Shown here: positions 1 through 11,264 of the stretch, piece after piece
Position numbering within the stretch: position 1 is the stretch's first letter
Layout of the letters: every line of letters begins with the position of its first letter
Source of the DNA: Salvelinus alpinus
Lineage: Eukaryota > Chordata > Actinopteri > Salmoniformes > Salmonidae
DNA: 64,000 nucleotides
Assembly (NCBI RefSeq): GCF_045679555.1
Contig: NC_092091.1
Span: 92,708,190 to 92,772,189 of the forward strand
Reading direction: 5' to 3'
Notes under the pieces: model-generated
The model's database searches: none
Seen by the model: the letters and a program-made list of their open reading frames with translations, nothing else
What the model was told of the DNA's origin: nothing
Program-made: the position numbers and the translations under genes

Positions 1-3000
1 TACCTCATAGCCCTGTAGTCTATAACAATAATACCATACCTCATAGCCCTGTAGCCTATAACAATAATACCCTACCTCATAGCCCTGTAGCCTATAACAA
101 TAATACCATACCTCATAGCCCTGTAGCCTATAACAATAATACCATACCTCATAGCCCTGTAGCCTATAACAATAATACCATACCTCATAGCCCTGTAGTC
201 TATAACAATAATACCATACCTCATAGCCCTGTAGCCTATAACAATAATACCATACCTCATAGCCCTGTAGTCTATAACAATAATACCATACCTCATAGCC
301 CTGTAGTCTATAACAATAATACCATACCTCATAGCCCTGTAGCCTATAACAATAATACCATACCTCATAGCCCTGTAGCCTATAACAATAATACCATACC
401 TCATAGCCCTGTAGCCTATAACAATAATACCCTACCTCATAGCCCTGTAGCCTATAACAATAATACCATACCTCATAGCCCTGTAGCCTATAACAATAAT
501 ACCATACCTCATAGCCCTGTAGTCTATAACAATAATACCATACCTCATAGCCCTGTAGCCTATAACAATAATACCCTACCTCATAGCCCTGTAGCCTATA
601 ACAATAATACCATACCTCATAGCCCTGTAGCCTATAACAATAATACCATGCCTCATAGCCCTGTAGCCTATAACAATAATACCATACCTCATAGCCCTGT
701 AGCCTATAACAATAATACCATACCTCATAGCCCTGTAGCCTATAACAATAATACCATACCTCATAGCCCTGTAGTCTATAACAATAATACCATACCTCAT
801 AGCCCTGTAGCCTATAACAATAATACCATACCTCATAGCCCTGTAGTCTATAACAATAATACCATACCTCATAGCCCTGTAGCCTATAACAATAATACCC
901 TACCTCATAGCCCTGTAGCCTATAACAATAATACCATACCTCATAGCCCTGTAGCCTATAACAATAATACCATACCTCATAGCCCTGTAGCCTATAACAA
1001 TAATACCATACCTCATAGCCCTGTAGTCTATAACAATAATACCATACCTCATAGCCCTGTAGCCTATAACAATAATACCATACCTCATAGCCCTGTATTC
1101 TATAACAATAATACCATACCTCATAGCCCTGTAGTCTATAACAATAATACCATACCTCATAGCCCTGTAGTCTATAACAATAATACCATACCTCATAGCC
1201 CTGTAGCCTATAACAATAATACCATACCTCATAGCCCTGTAGCCTATAACAATAATACCATACCTCATAGCCCTGTAGCCTATAACAATAATACCCTACC
1301 TCATAGCCCTGTAGCCTATAACAATAATACCATACCTCATAGCCCTGTAGCCTATAACAATAATACCATACCTCATAGCCCTGTAGCCTATAACAATAAT
1401 ACCATACCTCATAGCCCTGTAGCCTATAACAATAATACCCTACCTCATAGCCCTGTAGCCTATAACAATAATACCATACCTCATAGCCCTGTAGCCTATA
1501 ACAATAATACCATACCTCATAGCCCTGTAGTCTATAACAATAATACCATACCTCATAGCCCTGTAGCCTATAACAATAATACCCTACCTCATAGCCCTGT
1601 AGCCTATAACAATAATACCATACCTCATAGCCCTGTAGTCTATAACAATAATACCATACCTCATAGCCCTGTAGCCTATAACAATAATACCCTACCTCAT
1701 AGCCCTGTAGCCTATAACAATAATACCATACCTCATAGCCCTGTAGCCTATAACAATAATACCATGCCTCATAGCCCTGTAGCCTATAACAATAATACCA
1801 TACCTCATAGCCCTGTAGTCTATAACAATAATACCATACCTCATAGCCCTGTAGCCTATGACAATAATACCATACCTCATAGCCCTGTAGTCTATAACAA
1901 TAATACCATACCTCATATCCCTGTACCCTATAACAATAATACCATACCTCATAGCCCTGTAGCCTACAACAATAATACCATACCTCATAGCCCTGTAGCC
2001 TATAACAATAATACCATACCTCATAGCCCTGTAGCCTATAACAATAATACCATACCTCATAGCCCTGTAGCCTATAACAATAATACCATACCTCATAGCC
2101 CTGTAGCCTATAACAATAATACCCTACCTCATAGCCCTGTAGCCTATAACAATAATACCATACCTCATAGCCCTGTAGCCTATAACAATAATGCCATACC
2201 TCATAGCCCTGTAGTCTATAACAATAATACCATACCTCATAGCCCTGTAGCCTATAACAATAATACCCTACCTCATAGCCCTGTAGCCTATAACAATAAT
2301 ACCATACCTCATAGCCCTGTAGCCTATAACAATAATACCATACCTCATAGCCCTGTAGCCTATAACAATAATACCATACCTCATAGCCCTGTAGTCTATA
2401 ACAATAATACCATACCTCATAGCCCTGTAGCCTATAACAATAATACCATACCTCATAGCCCTGTAGTCTATAACAATAATACCATACCTCATAGCCCTGT
2501 AGTCTATAACAATAATACCATACCTCATAGCCCTGTAGCCTATAACAATAATACCATACCTCATAGCCCTGTAGCCTATAACAATAATACCATACCTCAT
2601 AGCCCTGTAGCCTATAACAATAATACCCTACCTCATAGCCCTGTAGCCTATAACAATAATACCATACCTCATAGCCCTGTAGCCTATAACAATAATACCA
2701 TACCTCATAGCCCTGTAGTCTATAACAATAATACCATACCTCATAGCCCTGTAGCCTATAACAATAATACCCTGCCTCATAGCCCTGTAGCCTATAACAA
2801 TAATACCATACCTCATAGCCCTGTAGCCTATAACAATAATACCATGCCTCATAGCCCTGTAGCCTATAACAATAATACCATACCTCATAGCCCTGTAGCC
2901 TATAACAATAATACCATACCTCATAGCCCTGTAGTCTATAACAATAATACCATACCTCATAGCCCTGTAGCCTATAACAATAATACCCTACCTCATAGCC

Positions 3001-4090
3001 CTGTAGCCTATAACAATAATACCATACCTCATAGCCCTGTAGCCTATAACAATAATACCATACCTCATAGCCCTGTAGCCTATAACAATAATACCATACC
3101 TCATAGCCCTGTAGTCTATAACAATAATACCATACCTCATAGCCCTGTAGCCTATAACAATAATACCATACCTCATAGCCCTGTAGTCTATAACAATAAT
3201 ACCATACCTCATAGCCCTGTAGTCTATAACAATAATACCATACCTCATAGCCCTGTAGTCTATAACAATAATACCATACCTCATAGCCCTGTAGCCTATA
3301 ACAATAATACCATACCTCATAGCCCTGTAGCCTATAACAATAATACCATACCTCATAGCCCTGTAGCCTATAACAATAATACCCTACCTCATAGCCCTGT
3401 AGCCTATAACAATAATACCATACCTCATAGCCCTGTAGCCTATAACAATAATACCATACCTCATAGCCCTGTAGCCTATAACAATAATACCATACCTCAT
3501 AGCCCTGTAGCCTATAACAATAATACCCTACCTCATAGCCCTGTAGCCTATAACAATAATACCATACCTCATAGCCCTGTAGCCTATAACAATAATACCA
3601 TACCTCATAGCCCTGTAGTCTATAACAATAATACCATACCTCATAGCCCTGTAGCCTATAACAATAATACCCTACCTCATAGCCCTGTAGCCTATAACAA
3701 TAATACCATACCTCATAGCCCTGTAGCCTATAACAATAATACCATACCTCATAGCCCTGTAGCCTATAACAATAATACCATACCTCATAGCCCTGTAGTC
3801 TATAACAATAATACCATACCTCATAGCCCTGTAGCCTATAACAATAATACCATACCTCATAGCCCTGTAGTCTATAACAATAATACCATACCTCATAGCC
3901 CTGTAGCCTATAACAATAATACCATACCTCATAGCCCTGTAGCCTATAACAATAATACCATACCTCATAGCCCTGTAGCCTATAACAATAATACCCTACC
4001 TCATAGCCCTGTAGCCTATAACAATAATACCATACCTCATAGCCCTGTAGTCTATAACAATAATACCATACCTCATAGCCCTGTAGTCTA
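1..4090. repeat. 36-bp minisatellite array
   Basis: More than 110 head-to-tail copies of a 36-bp unit (core CCTCATAGCCCTGTAGCC followed by TATAACAATAATACCATA). The array runs off the left edge of the window. Copies differ mainly at two sites: GCC/GTC in the core and CATA/CCTA at the unit junction. Because 36 is divisible by 3, both strands stay open for long stretches, which is an artefact of the period and not a gene. The last copy stops at about 4090, where a SINE begins. One single unit also occurs at 5802-5830, 8405-8441 and, on the other strand, near 13366 and 14360, which points to the sequence it grew from. Confidence 0.97.
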
Positions 4091-4614
4091 CATCACATCT
4101 TTTTTTTTTTTTTTTTTTTCTTTTTTTTAAATTTTAGCCCATTTTCCCCCCAATTTTCGTGGTATCCAATCGCTAGTAATTACTACCATGTCTCATCGCT
4201 ACAACTCCCGTACGGGCACGGGAGAGACGAAGGTCGAAAGCCATGCGTCCTCCGAAGCACAACCCAACCAGCCGTACTGCTTCTTAACACAGCGCGCCTC
4301 CAACCCGGAAGCCAGCCGCACAAATGTGTCGGAGGAAACACCGTGTACCTGGCCCCCCTTGGTTGGCGCGCACTGCGCCCGGCCCGCCACAGGAGTCGCT
4401 GGAGCGCGATGAGACAAGGATATCCCTACCGGCCAAACCCTCCCTACCCCGGACGACGCTATGCCAATTGTGCGTCGCCCCACGGACCTCCCGGTCGCGG
4501 CCGGCTGCGACAGAGCCTGGGCGCGAACCCAGAGACTCTGGTGGCGCAGTTAGCACTGCGATGCAGTGCCCTAGACCACTGCGCCACCCGGGAGGCCCCA
4601 CTACATCACATCTT
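4088..4614 (-). mobile_element. tRNA-derived SINE with target-site duplication
   Basis: Read on the minus strand, the head at about 4600 carries a perfect Pol III box A (TGGCGCAGTGG) and a near-consensus box B (GGTTCGCGCCC), then a roughly 400-bp body, and ends in a poly-A tract (poly-T at 4101-4128 on the plus strand). The element is bounded by a direct repeat CTACATCACATCT at 4088-4100 and 4601-4613, a classic target-site duplication from L1/L2-type retrotransposition. Salmonid genomes are rich in such SINEs. I do not assign a family name. The short open frames inside it (4188-4668) are not genes. Confidence 0.9.
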
Positions 4615-4890
4615 ATTGATTTGGCTAATCACTATGAATCAACAACAATGTCAATAAACCTAAAATAATCATTATTTAAAGTTTAAATCAATATTGTATT
4701 AACTTGGCGGATGTTTTAACCCCTAAATCATTTCTCTCTTTATGATAACGTAACTTCTCAAAAATACTTGTCTACATGACATCGTAAAAGAACGCTACAA
4801 ACCTCTGAAACGTGTTTCTTCGATGATAACGCCCGTTACTTCCTCTACTTCCTTATACTAGTATTTCCTGTTTCAACTAGTGATGGGTCG
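4601..4890. repeat. Repeated flanking segment, copy A (downstream half)
   Basis: The sequence from CATCACATCTTATTGATT to the CTTCCTCTACTTCC stretch near 4845 matches 8440-8710 at many positions (GGCTAATCA, GAATCAACA, AATATTGTA, ACTTCTC, CTACAAACCTCTG). It also matches, in reverse, 13100-13370 and 14110-14350. It is the continuation of the sequence in which the 36-bp unit sits, so the minisatellite expanded inside one copy of this segment. No coding frame is conserved. Function unknown; it could be a duplicated promoter-proximal piece of the receptor cluster or an old interspersed element. Confidence 0.7.
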
Positions 4891-5349
4891 TTCGATAACG
4901 ATAACGGTTGTTTTTGAACTGATCTTTTTGGTGAACGTCGGTAACCGAATTGCATCGGTGAAAGAGCCGTTCATTTAGCTCCCTGGTTTACATACAGCTA
5001 CGAGGTGCTTTTTCAGCTCAAAACAACGATTACCTTCAGATAAGTAACACAATAATTCTCTAAAGAGGGTGAATCCTGACTGCAGAAACAATACCTAGTG
5101 GGGAGAGCGCGTCATTCTTGTCAAGGCTTTGTAGAGCGTAAAAAACAACAGGTGATCTAATAATTGAAATACTAGTTATCGAAAAAAAGAAAACGCCAAA
5201 TTACTTTTTTGGACAAAACTTTTGTATTTTGCTAATGTTATGGATTTTAGTGACGTTGCCAATTCTTGTTCCCGAATGTATTTCGTTATTTGGTCCTCAA
5301 AACTTGAACTCGAGATTTACCATTTCGAGAATGCAGAGTTTCCCGCAAC

Positions 5350-5408
5350 CATATGATTGGTCGGGTAAGCTAAAGCGTTATCAGACTCCCTCATCTGATT
5401 GGTCGGGT
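5350..5408 (-). promoter_or_regulatory. Pair of inverted CCAAT boxes
   Basis: TGATTGGTCGGGTA occurs twice, at about 5354 and 5396, 42 bp apart. On the minus strand each contains CCAAT in a good NF-Y context (CCAATCA). Two spaced CCAAT boxes are common in TATA-less vertebrate promoters. No open frame that I recognise starts near them, so the promoter reading is only a suggestion; the pair could also be a short local duplication. Confidence 0.3.
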
Positions 5409-5439
5409 AGGCGGACCTTCTGACTTTGTGGCTGTGGTA

Positions 5440-5850
5440 ACTAGTGAGCAAAACAGATCACCACCTTCCTGAGTTTCTCAACCTAATGTCGCGTTCAAAA
5501 CAACAGGGAACTCGGTAAAAACTAAATCCGACTGGGAAACATCGATTTGAACGGTCCTCTTTCTCGAGCGCTGACACCGTATTCTTCCGAGTTCCCAGTT
5601 GTTGTGAACGCGGCATAAACTTTCCACATTAGACCTTCATTTAGTTTCAATGCCCATTTGCTGCACGTCACTTTTACTTGGCCGAATTGAAGCGAAGGAC
5701 TTTTATTTTTCAAAGAAACTAGTTTAGGTGATACACGTCTTTCTCCGGGAAGTGAAAGAGCGCAAAGATAATAATCACGGTCATGTGCAGTCAATCTCCC
5801 ATACCCTACCTCATAGCCCTGTAGACTATAATATAACATTGATTCATGTT
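5440..5850. repeat. Repeated flanking segment, copy B (upstream half)
   Basis: GTGAGCAAAAC and the following CACCACCTTCCTGA match 8172-8200. The CAAGTAAAAGTGAC core (minus strand here, around 5670) recurs at 13548 on the plus strand. A single 36-bp minisatellite unit sits at 5802-5830. The minus strand is open for 105 codons (5839 to 5522), but the equivalent parts of the other copies contain stops, so I do not call a gene. Confidence 0.6.
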
Positions 5851-6459
5851 TTCTAGGCTGATTAATTACTTATGAATTAATTATGAATATTCTTTAAATA
5901 AAAAATGTATAATAATAATCTCAGACCCGAGATGCAAAAACTCCCAAATGCAATGTCCCAAGAAGGAAGTAACTCTACCTAAATAATGCACAAGTGACAT
6001 TTTAACTTCATTCATGAGGAGAGAGAATGCAGGAGACAGTCAACTAATAAACATAAAACAATCATTTATAGAAAAAAAGGTGATGTCTGTGTCTGAACGT
6101 CTGTATCGGGATAGCCTGCTCCTTTAACGACAGAACAAACAGAAAATACTGTCAGCTTGAGACCTAAATATGCCTGGATAAACACTCACAATAATGTGTT
6201 TGTAAAAGTGAATTCAAAGGCGGTGTAGAATGACTGTATATCCTAATAATGCATTGAAGTAATATATTTATTTTATTCAGCCTAAAGGCGAAATGTATTG
6301 GCATGATGTTGAAGTGTTGTTGTTGATGAGTTGTTGAAATGCTGAGCGCTCCTGCCAGCCTCTAGCATGTCACACATACTTCACAATTTATTTCTGATCT
6401 GGCCTTGAAATAATAATAAAATAAATAATAATAATAATAACAATAACAATATAGGCTAA
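5851..6459. other. No gene; AT-rich with (AAT)n tract
   Basis: No open frame, RNA gene or terminal repeat that I can support. A short AAT-rich simple repeat lies at about 6411-6452, just before the 62-bp array. Confidence 0.6.
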
Positions 6460-7580
6460 ACGTCTTGTTCCTGACTGATTCAGAGTTAGTATGTTGTTTA
6501 GTAGCCAGTTGAAATGATGAAAGTCGTTGTTCCTGACTGATTCAGAGTTAGTATGTTGTTTAGTAGCCAGTTGAAATGATGAAAGTCGTTGTTCCTGATT
6601 GATTCAGAGTTAGTATGTTGTTTAGTAACCAGTTGAAATGATGAAAGTCATTGTTCCTGACTGATTCAGAGTTAGTATGTTGTTTAGTAACCAGTTGAAA
6701 TGATGAAAGTCGTTGTTCCTGACTGATTCAGAGTTAGTATGTTGTTTAGTAGCCAGTTGAAATTATGAAAGTCATTGTTCCTGACTGATTCAGAGTTAGT
6801 ATGTTGTTTAGTAGACAGTTGAAATGATGAAAGTCGTTGTTCCTGACTGATTCAGAGTTAGTATGTTGTTTAGTAGACAGTTGAAATGATGAAAGTTGTT
6901 GTTCCTGACTGATTCAGAGTTAGTATGTTGTTTAGTAACCAGTTGAAATTATGAAAGTCATTGTTCCTGACTGATTCAGAGTTAGTATGTTGTTTAGTAA
7001 CCAGTTGAAATTATGAAAGTCATTGTTCCTGACTGATTCAGAGTTAGTATGTTGTTTAGTAGACAGTTGAAATGATGAAAGTCGTTGTTCCTGACTGATT
7101 CAGAGTTAGTATGTTGTTTAGTAGACAGTTGAAATGATGAAAGTTGTTGTTCCTGACTGATTCAGAGTTAGTATGTTGTTTAGTAACCAGTTGAAATTAT
7201 GAAAGTCATTGTTCCTGACTGATTCAGAGTTAGTATGTTGTTTAGTAGACAGTTGAAATGATGAAAGTCGTTGTTCCTGACTGATTCAGAGTTAGTATGT
7301 TGTTTAGTAGACAGTTGAAATGATGAAAGTCGTTGTTCCTGACTGATTCAGAGTTAGTATGTTGCTTAGTAACCAGTTGAAATGATGAAAGTCATTGTTC
7401 CTGACTGATTCAGAGTTAGTATGTTGTTTAGTAACCAGTTGAAATGATGAAAGTCGTTGTTCCTGACTGATTCAGAGTTAGTATGTTGTTTAGTAGCCAG
7501 TTGAAATGATGAAAGTCGTTGTTCCTGACTGATTCAGAGTTAGTATGTTGTTTAGTAGACAGTTGAAATGACGAAAGTCA
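6460..7580. repeat. 62-bp tandem repeat, about 18 copies
   Basis: The unit contains CTGACTGATTCAGAGTTAG, GTATGTTGTTTAGTA and CAGTTGAAATGATGAAAGT. Spacing measured between successive CAGAGTTAG motifs (6481, 6543 and so on) is 62 bp. Variation is limited to a few positions (AGCC/AACC/AGAC; GTCG/GTCA/GTTG), indicating recent homogenisation. Not divisible by 3 and not open in any frame. Confidence 0.95.
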
Positions 7581-8159
7581 ATTGATAGTGACAGAATCCG
7601 ACATTATTTCCCAGCAAAGTCCATGTTTTTGTCTCCTCCCTATAGAAGGTTGCAGCACAGCCTCTGAATGTCATAGAGACAAACCAATGATATTCTGTAT
7701 GCAACACAAATCCCTCTTGTTGTTAGTAACCTAAAGTCAAATTAAAATAAACACTGTTTATGTGAATTAATTAATTAAGCCTCGAATTAGACTACTTTCA
7801 GCACACATGCGCTGTTCATCTCCGCGGCTGCCGCTTCATATGTCAATTATGTAACTTAATTAAATATGGTTTATTGTTTATTTCTATATTTAATTGAAAT
7901 GAATCAGGGGAGCCCAGTTGAGACCAGTGTCTCATTTGTAATGGTGTCTTGAGGACAACAATTCCATCAATACAACAACAAAAGATTAAAAGAAACTACA
8001 AGACAGCTGTAAATACATTCAGCACTGCTTGAGATCACATGAGGTGAGATCAGTTTACCTCGCCCGTTGTACCGGGGATTGTATTCAGAAGAACGGTGTG
8101 CCAACAACGACTGAACCAGTGAGTAACATTATGCAACGGTGCACCGGCCAAGTTATATC
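7581..8159. other. No recognisable feature
   Basis: AT-rich single-copy-looking sequence between the 62-bp array and segment copy C. No open frame above 60 codons and no terminal repeat pair seen. Confidence 0.5.
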
Positions 8160-8725
8160 GAGCGCACAGCAGTGAGCAAAACGGACCACCACTTTCCTGA
8201 TCCGTGTCGCCAGAAAGCATTTTCAACGTTGATTTAGCCCTACATTCAAATAGTTTCTATGCCCATTGTTGCTCGTCACTTTACTTGACTGACTTCTCGA
8301 AACAGAGTGTTTTCTTTAGTGACAGCTTTACATAATTCCGATTCACGTCTTCTAACGTAGTTTCATCATGCGGTTAATAATCACGATAATGTGCTGTCCG
8401 TCGCCTTTACCAATAATACCCTACCTCATATCCCTGTAGCCTATAACATCACATTGGATCATATTGATTAGGCTAATCAAAACGAATCAACACCAATGTA
8501 AATAAGATGTGACTTATCATTTTGTAAAGTTGAAATCAGTATTGTACTAATTTAACAATTATTCAGACGTATTTCCCTTAAATCATCTGTCTCTCTATGA
8601 AAGCCTAACTTCTCCACAACATTTTTCTACGTTAAATCATAAAAGACTCTACAAACCTCTGCTGTTTTAGTCTTCTACCCGTAAAGTCCATTTCTTCCTC
8701 TAGGTCCTTAAACATGGACTTCCTG
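8160..8725. repeat. Repeated flanking segment, copy C (most complete)
   Basis: This copy joins the part seen in copy B (GTGAGCAAAACGG at about 8172), one 36-bp minisatellite unit (about 8405-8441, ACCCTACCTCATATCCCTGT) and the part seen in copy A (CATCACATTGGATC onwards). It therefore shows the un-expanded arrangement. The inverted copies at 13.1-13.66 kb and 14.06-14.42 kb have the same order on the other strand. Confidence 0.7.
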
Positions 8726-8860
8726 AGTTGGAACATGAGGTGGAGGGAGGGAGAGAGGGGGAGGGGAGGAGAGAGGGGGAGGAGAAGACATGGAGAGGTG
8801 GGGGGAGGAGACAGGGAGAGGTCGAGGGAGGGAGAGAGGAAGGTAGAGAGGTATCAGGGA
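8726..8860. repeat. Purine-rich GGAGA/GGGAGG tract
   Basis: About 130 bp of nearly pure G/A on the plus strand (GGAGGGAGGGAGAGAGGGGG and similar). Such polypurine tracts can adopt triplex structures and often lie next to microsatellites, as here. Confidence 0.8.
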
Positions 8861-8971
8861 TATACTGTATAAGTAGTGCACTATATATTGAAAAGGGTGT
8901 CGTTTGAGGGTACGGACTCTATACACTGTGTAGTAGCATAGGACCTTATAGATTATTGACATAGAATCTGT

Positions 8972-8972
<1 letters not shown>

Positions 8973-9050
<78 letters not shown>
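8973..9050. repeat. (CA)n microsatellite
   Basis: An uninterrupted CA dinucleotide run of about 38 repeats. Uninterrupted length predicts high length polymorphism. Confidence 0.98.
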
Positions 9051-9052
<2 letters not shown>

Positions 9053-9079
9053 AACAGACTGACTACAGTAGATATATTA

Positions 9080-9222
9080 CAGTAATGATATGCTGTGGTA
9101 TATATTTAGAATATATTACAATAAAGATATGCTGTGGTATATATTTAGAATATATTACAATAAGGATATGCTGTGGTATATATGTAGGTTAATTATATAT
9201 TACAATAAGGATATGCTGAATA
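9080..9222. repeat. 39-bp tandem repeat, about 3.5 copies
   Basis: GATATGCTGTGGTATATAT recurs at 9087, 9126 and 9165, and a shortened unit starts at 9208. The last full unit carries a small insertion (GTTAATT). Non-coding. Confidence 0.85.
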
Positions 9223-9224
9223 AA

Positions 9225-9290
9225 GCTGTAATGGAACAAAATTTGGAAAAAGTCAAGGGGTCTGAATGCTTTCCGAAGGCACTGATAGAG
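9225..9290 (+). mobile_element. Tc1-like element terminus (fragment)
   Basis: AAAGTCAAGGGGTCTGAATG followed by CTTTCCGAAGGCACTG is the typical right terminal inverted repeat of fish Tc1/mariner elements; the mirror copy is seen at 31486-31530. Only this end is present. Confidence 0.7.
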
Positions 9291-9359
9291 GTTCATGTGA
9301 GAGACTGAATATCAACACAACCATTCTCAGAGCCAGTTTCCACAGACACATTCTAAGTT

Positions 9360-9745
9360 ACCCAACTAGCCAGGACTTGAACCATATCAACCATCTCTGG
9401 CGTGACCTGAAAATAGCTGCGCGGCAACAGTCCTCATCCAACCTGACAGAACTTGTCAGGATCTACAAAGAATTGGAGAAACTCCCCAAATACAGGTGTG
9501 CCAAGCTTGTAGTGTCATACCCAAAAATTCACAAGGCTGTAATCGCTGCCAAAGGTTCTTCAACAAAGTACTGAGTAAAGGGTCTGAATACTTATGTAAA
9601 TGTGATATTTCCGGGTTCTTTAAAAAATAAAAAAATCTAAAATTTCTAAAAACCTGTTTTTGCTTTGTCATTATGGAGTATTGTTGAGGGGAATAAAAAT
9701 GTGTTTTTTTAAATAAGGCTGTAACTAATCAACATGTGTTAAAAG
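9360..9745 (+). pseudogene. Tc1-like transposase C-terminus (remnant)
   Basis: The plus-strand frame at 9380-9574 encodes the C-terminal end of a Tc1-type DDE transposase: HLWRDLK at the start, SNLTELVRI in the middle and VIAAKGSSTKY before the stop. It is followed by the usual 3' non-coding end (GGGTCTGAATACTTATGTAA). The N-terminal helix-turn-helix domains and the first two catalytic Asp positions are absent, so this is a 5'-truncated dead copy. The same family is found on the minus strand at 34.8-35.7 kb. Confidence 0.85.
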
Positions 9746-9834
9746 TCAAGATGCTGTATCTCCATGAAACCCAACAGGTCCCTGTATAATTATTCCTAGC
9801 TTGGCAGTGGTCCAGTGGTGTCTGGACAGAGTTC

Positions 9835-9846
9835 TACACACACAGG

Positions 9847-9881
<35 letters not shown>

Positions 9882-9928
9882 GTACACGGACACACACAGG
9901 GAGAGAGAGAGAGAGAGGGAGGTACACA
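9835..9928. repeat. GAGA-rich tandem repeat, left fragment
   Basis: ACACACAGGGAGAGAGAGA-type units with GTACAC. These are the same repeat family as 10166-10388 and 11265-11920, now separated by two inserted elements. Confidence 0.75.
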
Positions 9929-10165
9929 TGTAACAGTATAGCTTTAGTCCGTCCCCTCGCCCCGACCCGGGCGCGAACCAGGGACCCTCTGCACACAGAC
10001 AACAGTCACCCACGAAGCATCGTTACCCATCACTCCACAAAAGCCACGGCCAATGCGGAGCAAAGGGAACCACTACTTCAAGGTCTCAGAGCAAGTGACG
10101 TCACCGATTGAAACGCTATTAGCGCGCACCACCGCTAACTAGCTAGCCATTTCACATCGGTTACA
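9929..10165 (-). mobile_element. Short interspersed element with TGTAAC/GTTACA ends
   Basis: A 237-bp block starts TGTAACAGTATAG and ends CATCGGTTACA, so the ends are inverted. The minus strand carries a Pol III box-B-like GGTTCGCGCCC. It interrupts the GAGA/GTACACAGACAG tandem array cleanly on both sides. This could be a tRNA-related SINE or a small non-autonomous element; internal structure alone does not decide. Confidence 0.55.
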
Positions 10166-10388
10166 CACAGACACACAAGGAGAGAGATAGAGGTACACAG
10201 ACAGACACAGAGAGAGAGAGAGGTACACAGACAGACACAGGGAGAGAGAGAGAGGTACACAGACAGACACAGGGAGAGAGAGAGAGGTACACAGACAGAC
10301 ACAGGGAGAGAGAGAGAGGTACACAGACAGACACAGGGAGAGAGAGAGGTACACAGACAGACACAGGGAGAGAGAGAGAGGTACACAG
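10166..10388. repeat. About 32-bp tandem repeat (GTACACAGACAGACACAGGG...)
   Basis: About seven units of GTACACAGACAGACACAGGG followed by a variable-length (GA)n. The length of the GA part varies between units, giving a fluctuating period of about 30-36 bp. The reverse-strand open frames rich in Ser, Leu, Cys and Pro are artefacts. Confidence 0.9.
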
Positions 10389-11259
10389 TGTGACGGCCCT
10401 GAATATTTCTGAACCGTCTCAGTGCTTCTCCTTCTAATAGGGCGCTTCCCCTTTAATTCCCCATTAAATAGCCAGCATCAGCTGCGCAAAGGTAAAGTTG
10501 TGATTGAGACATGAATGAGGATGTGTACTACCTTCAGTTCATGAAGCTTCGCCATTACGTTAGTTTTGTTGCCTTACAGTGTGTTTTGTAGCCTTAAAGC
10601 GAGTTTACCCAGGATTGGATCCACTCTGTGCGTCTGTGGACTACAACTCTCCGTTGGTTTTCGTGGCCTTTTCTCCGCTGGAGATCTGTTGGCGGATTGT
10701 CTGACTGACCGACTGACTACAACTTTTTGTACACGGTATTTCATTTGTTTGGGGTGATGTATACTGTGATTTATGTAGTTGTGAGGACGTATTATTCTTT
10801 GGGTAGTCTTTGATACGCTTTATAGTTGTGTTGCAAAATAAGTGTTATTTTGAGTGTATGAATATACTGGGTTTACGCTATGGACAAACGTTGCGTGACT
10901 AAGGTCACTTGAGTCACTGAACTTATTTACCGGGCTGGACTCTTTTTATGCCCGAGGTACAGGACATTTCTAAATGAACATAAGTGCATTAATTGTTATA
11001 TTGTTGTGTGTGATCATTTATGTTGTTAATACAACCACGCAAAAGAATACACTTGTTTGAAGTTCTTTCCAATGTTTTAAGGGGTTTATGAAAAGTATAT
11101 TTGCATCCTTACTTTTACATAAGTCCTTTGTATTGGTGTGACTTGACGGACCAGATGGGACTCATTCCCTCCCAAACTAAAAGGAGAAACCAATGCTTTC
11201 TCTGGTAGGCACAACCTACCTGGCACCCCTATAAATAACCTCAAGTCAAAACCGTTACA
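10389..11259 (+). mobile_element. Probable solo LTR inserted in the tandem array
   Basis: An 871-bp unique block starts TGTGACGGCCCTGAATA and ends CAAAACCGTTACA (TG...CA ends). It lies exactly between two stretches of the same tandem repeat, so it was inserted into that repeat. A TATAAATA-like box occurs near its end at about 11230. No internal retroelement genes are present, hence solo LTR. A clean 4-6 bp target duplication cannot be recognised because the flanks are repetitive. An alternative is an unrelated unique insertion. Confidence 0.6.
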
Positions 11260-11264
11260 TAAAA

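Noticed and set aside
1-4090. CRISPR-like array
   Set aside because: Units are contiguous with no unique spacers and the genome is vertebrate.
648-4130. 1160-codon open frame of TIPHSPVAYNNN repeats
   Set aside because: Produced by the 36-bp period (divisible by 3). The opposite strand is also open in pieces, and single-copy relatives are non-coding.
4560-4600. tRNA gene
   Set aside because: The A and B boxes belong to a SINE head; cloverleaf pairing is not intact and a poly-A-tailed body with TSD follows.
4188-4668. Several 74-114 codon frames
   Set aside because: Inside a GC-rich SINE; no domain and wrong context.
5522-5839. 105-codon minus-strand frame as a THAP-like or first exon
   Set aside because: Some residues recur in copy D, but Cys/His spacing does not fit THAP and other segment copies contain stops.
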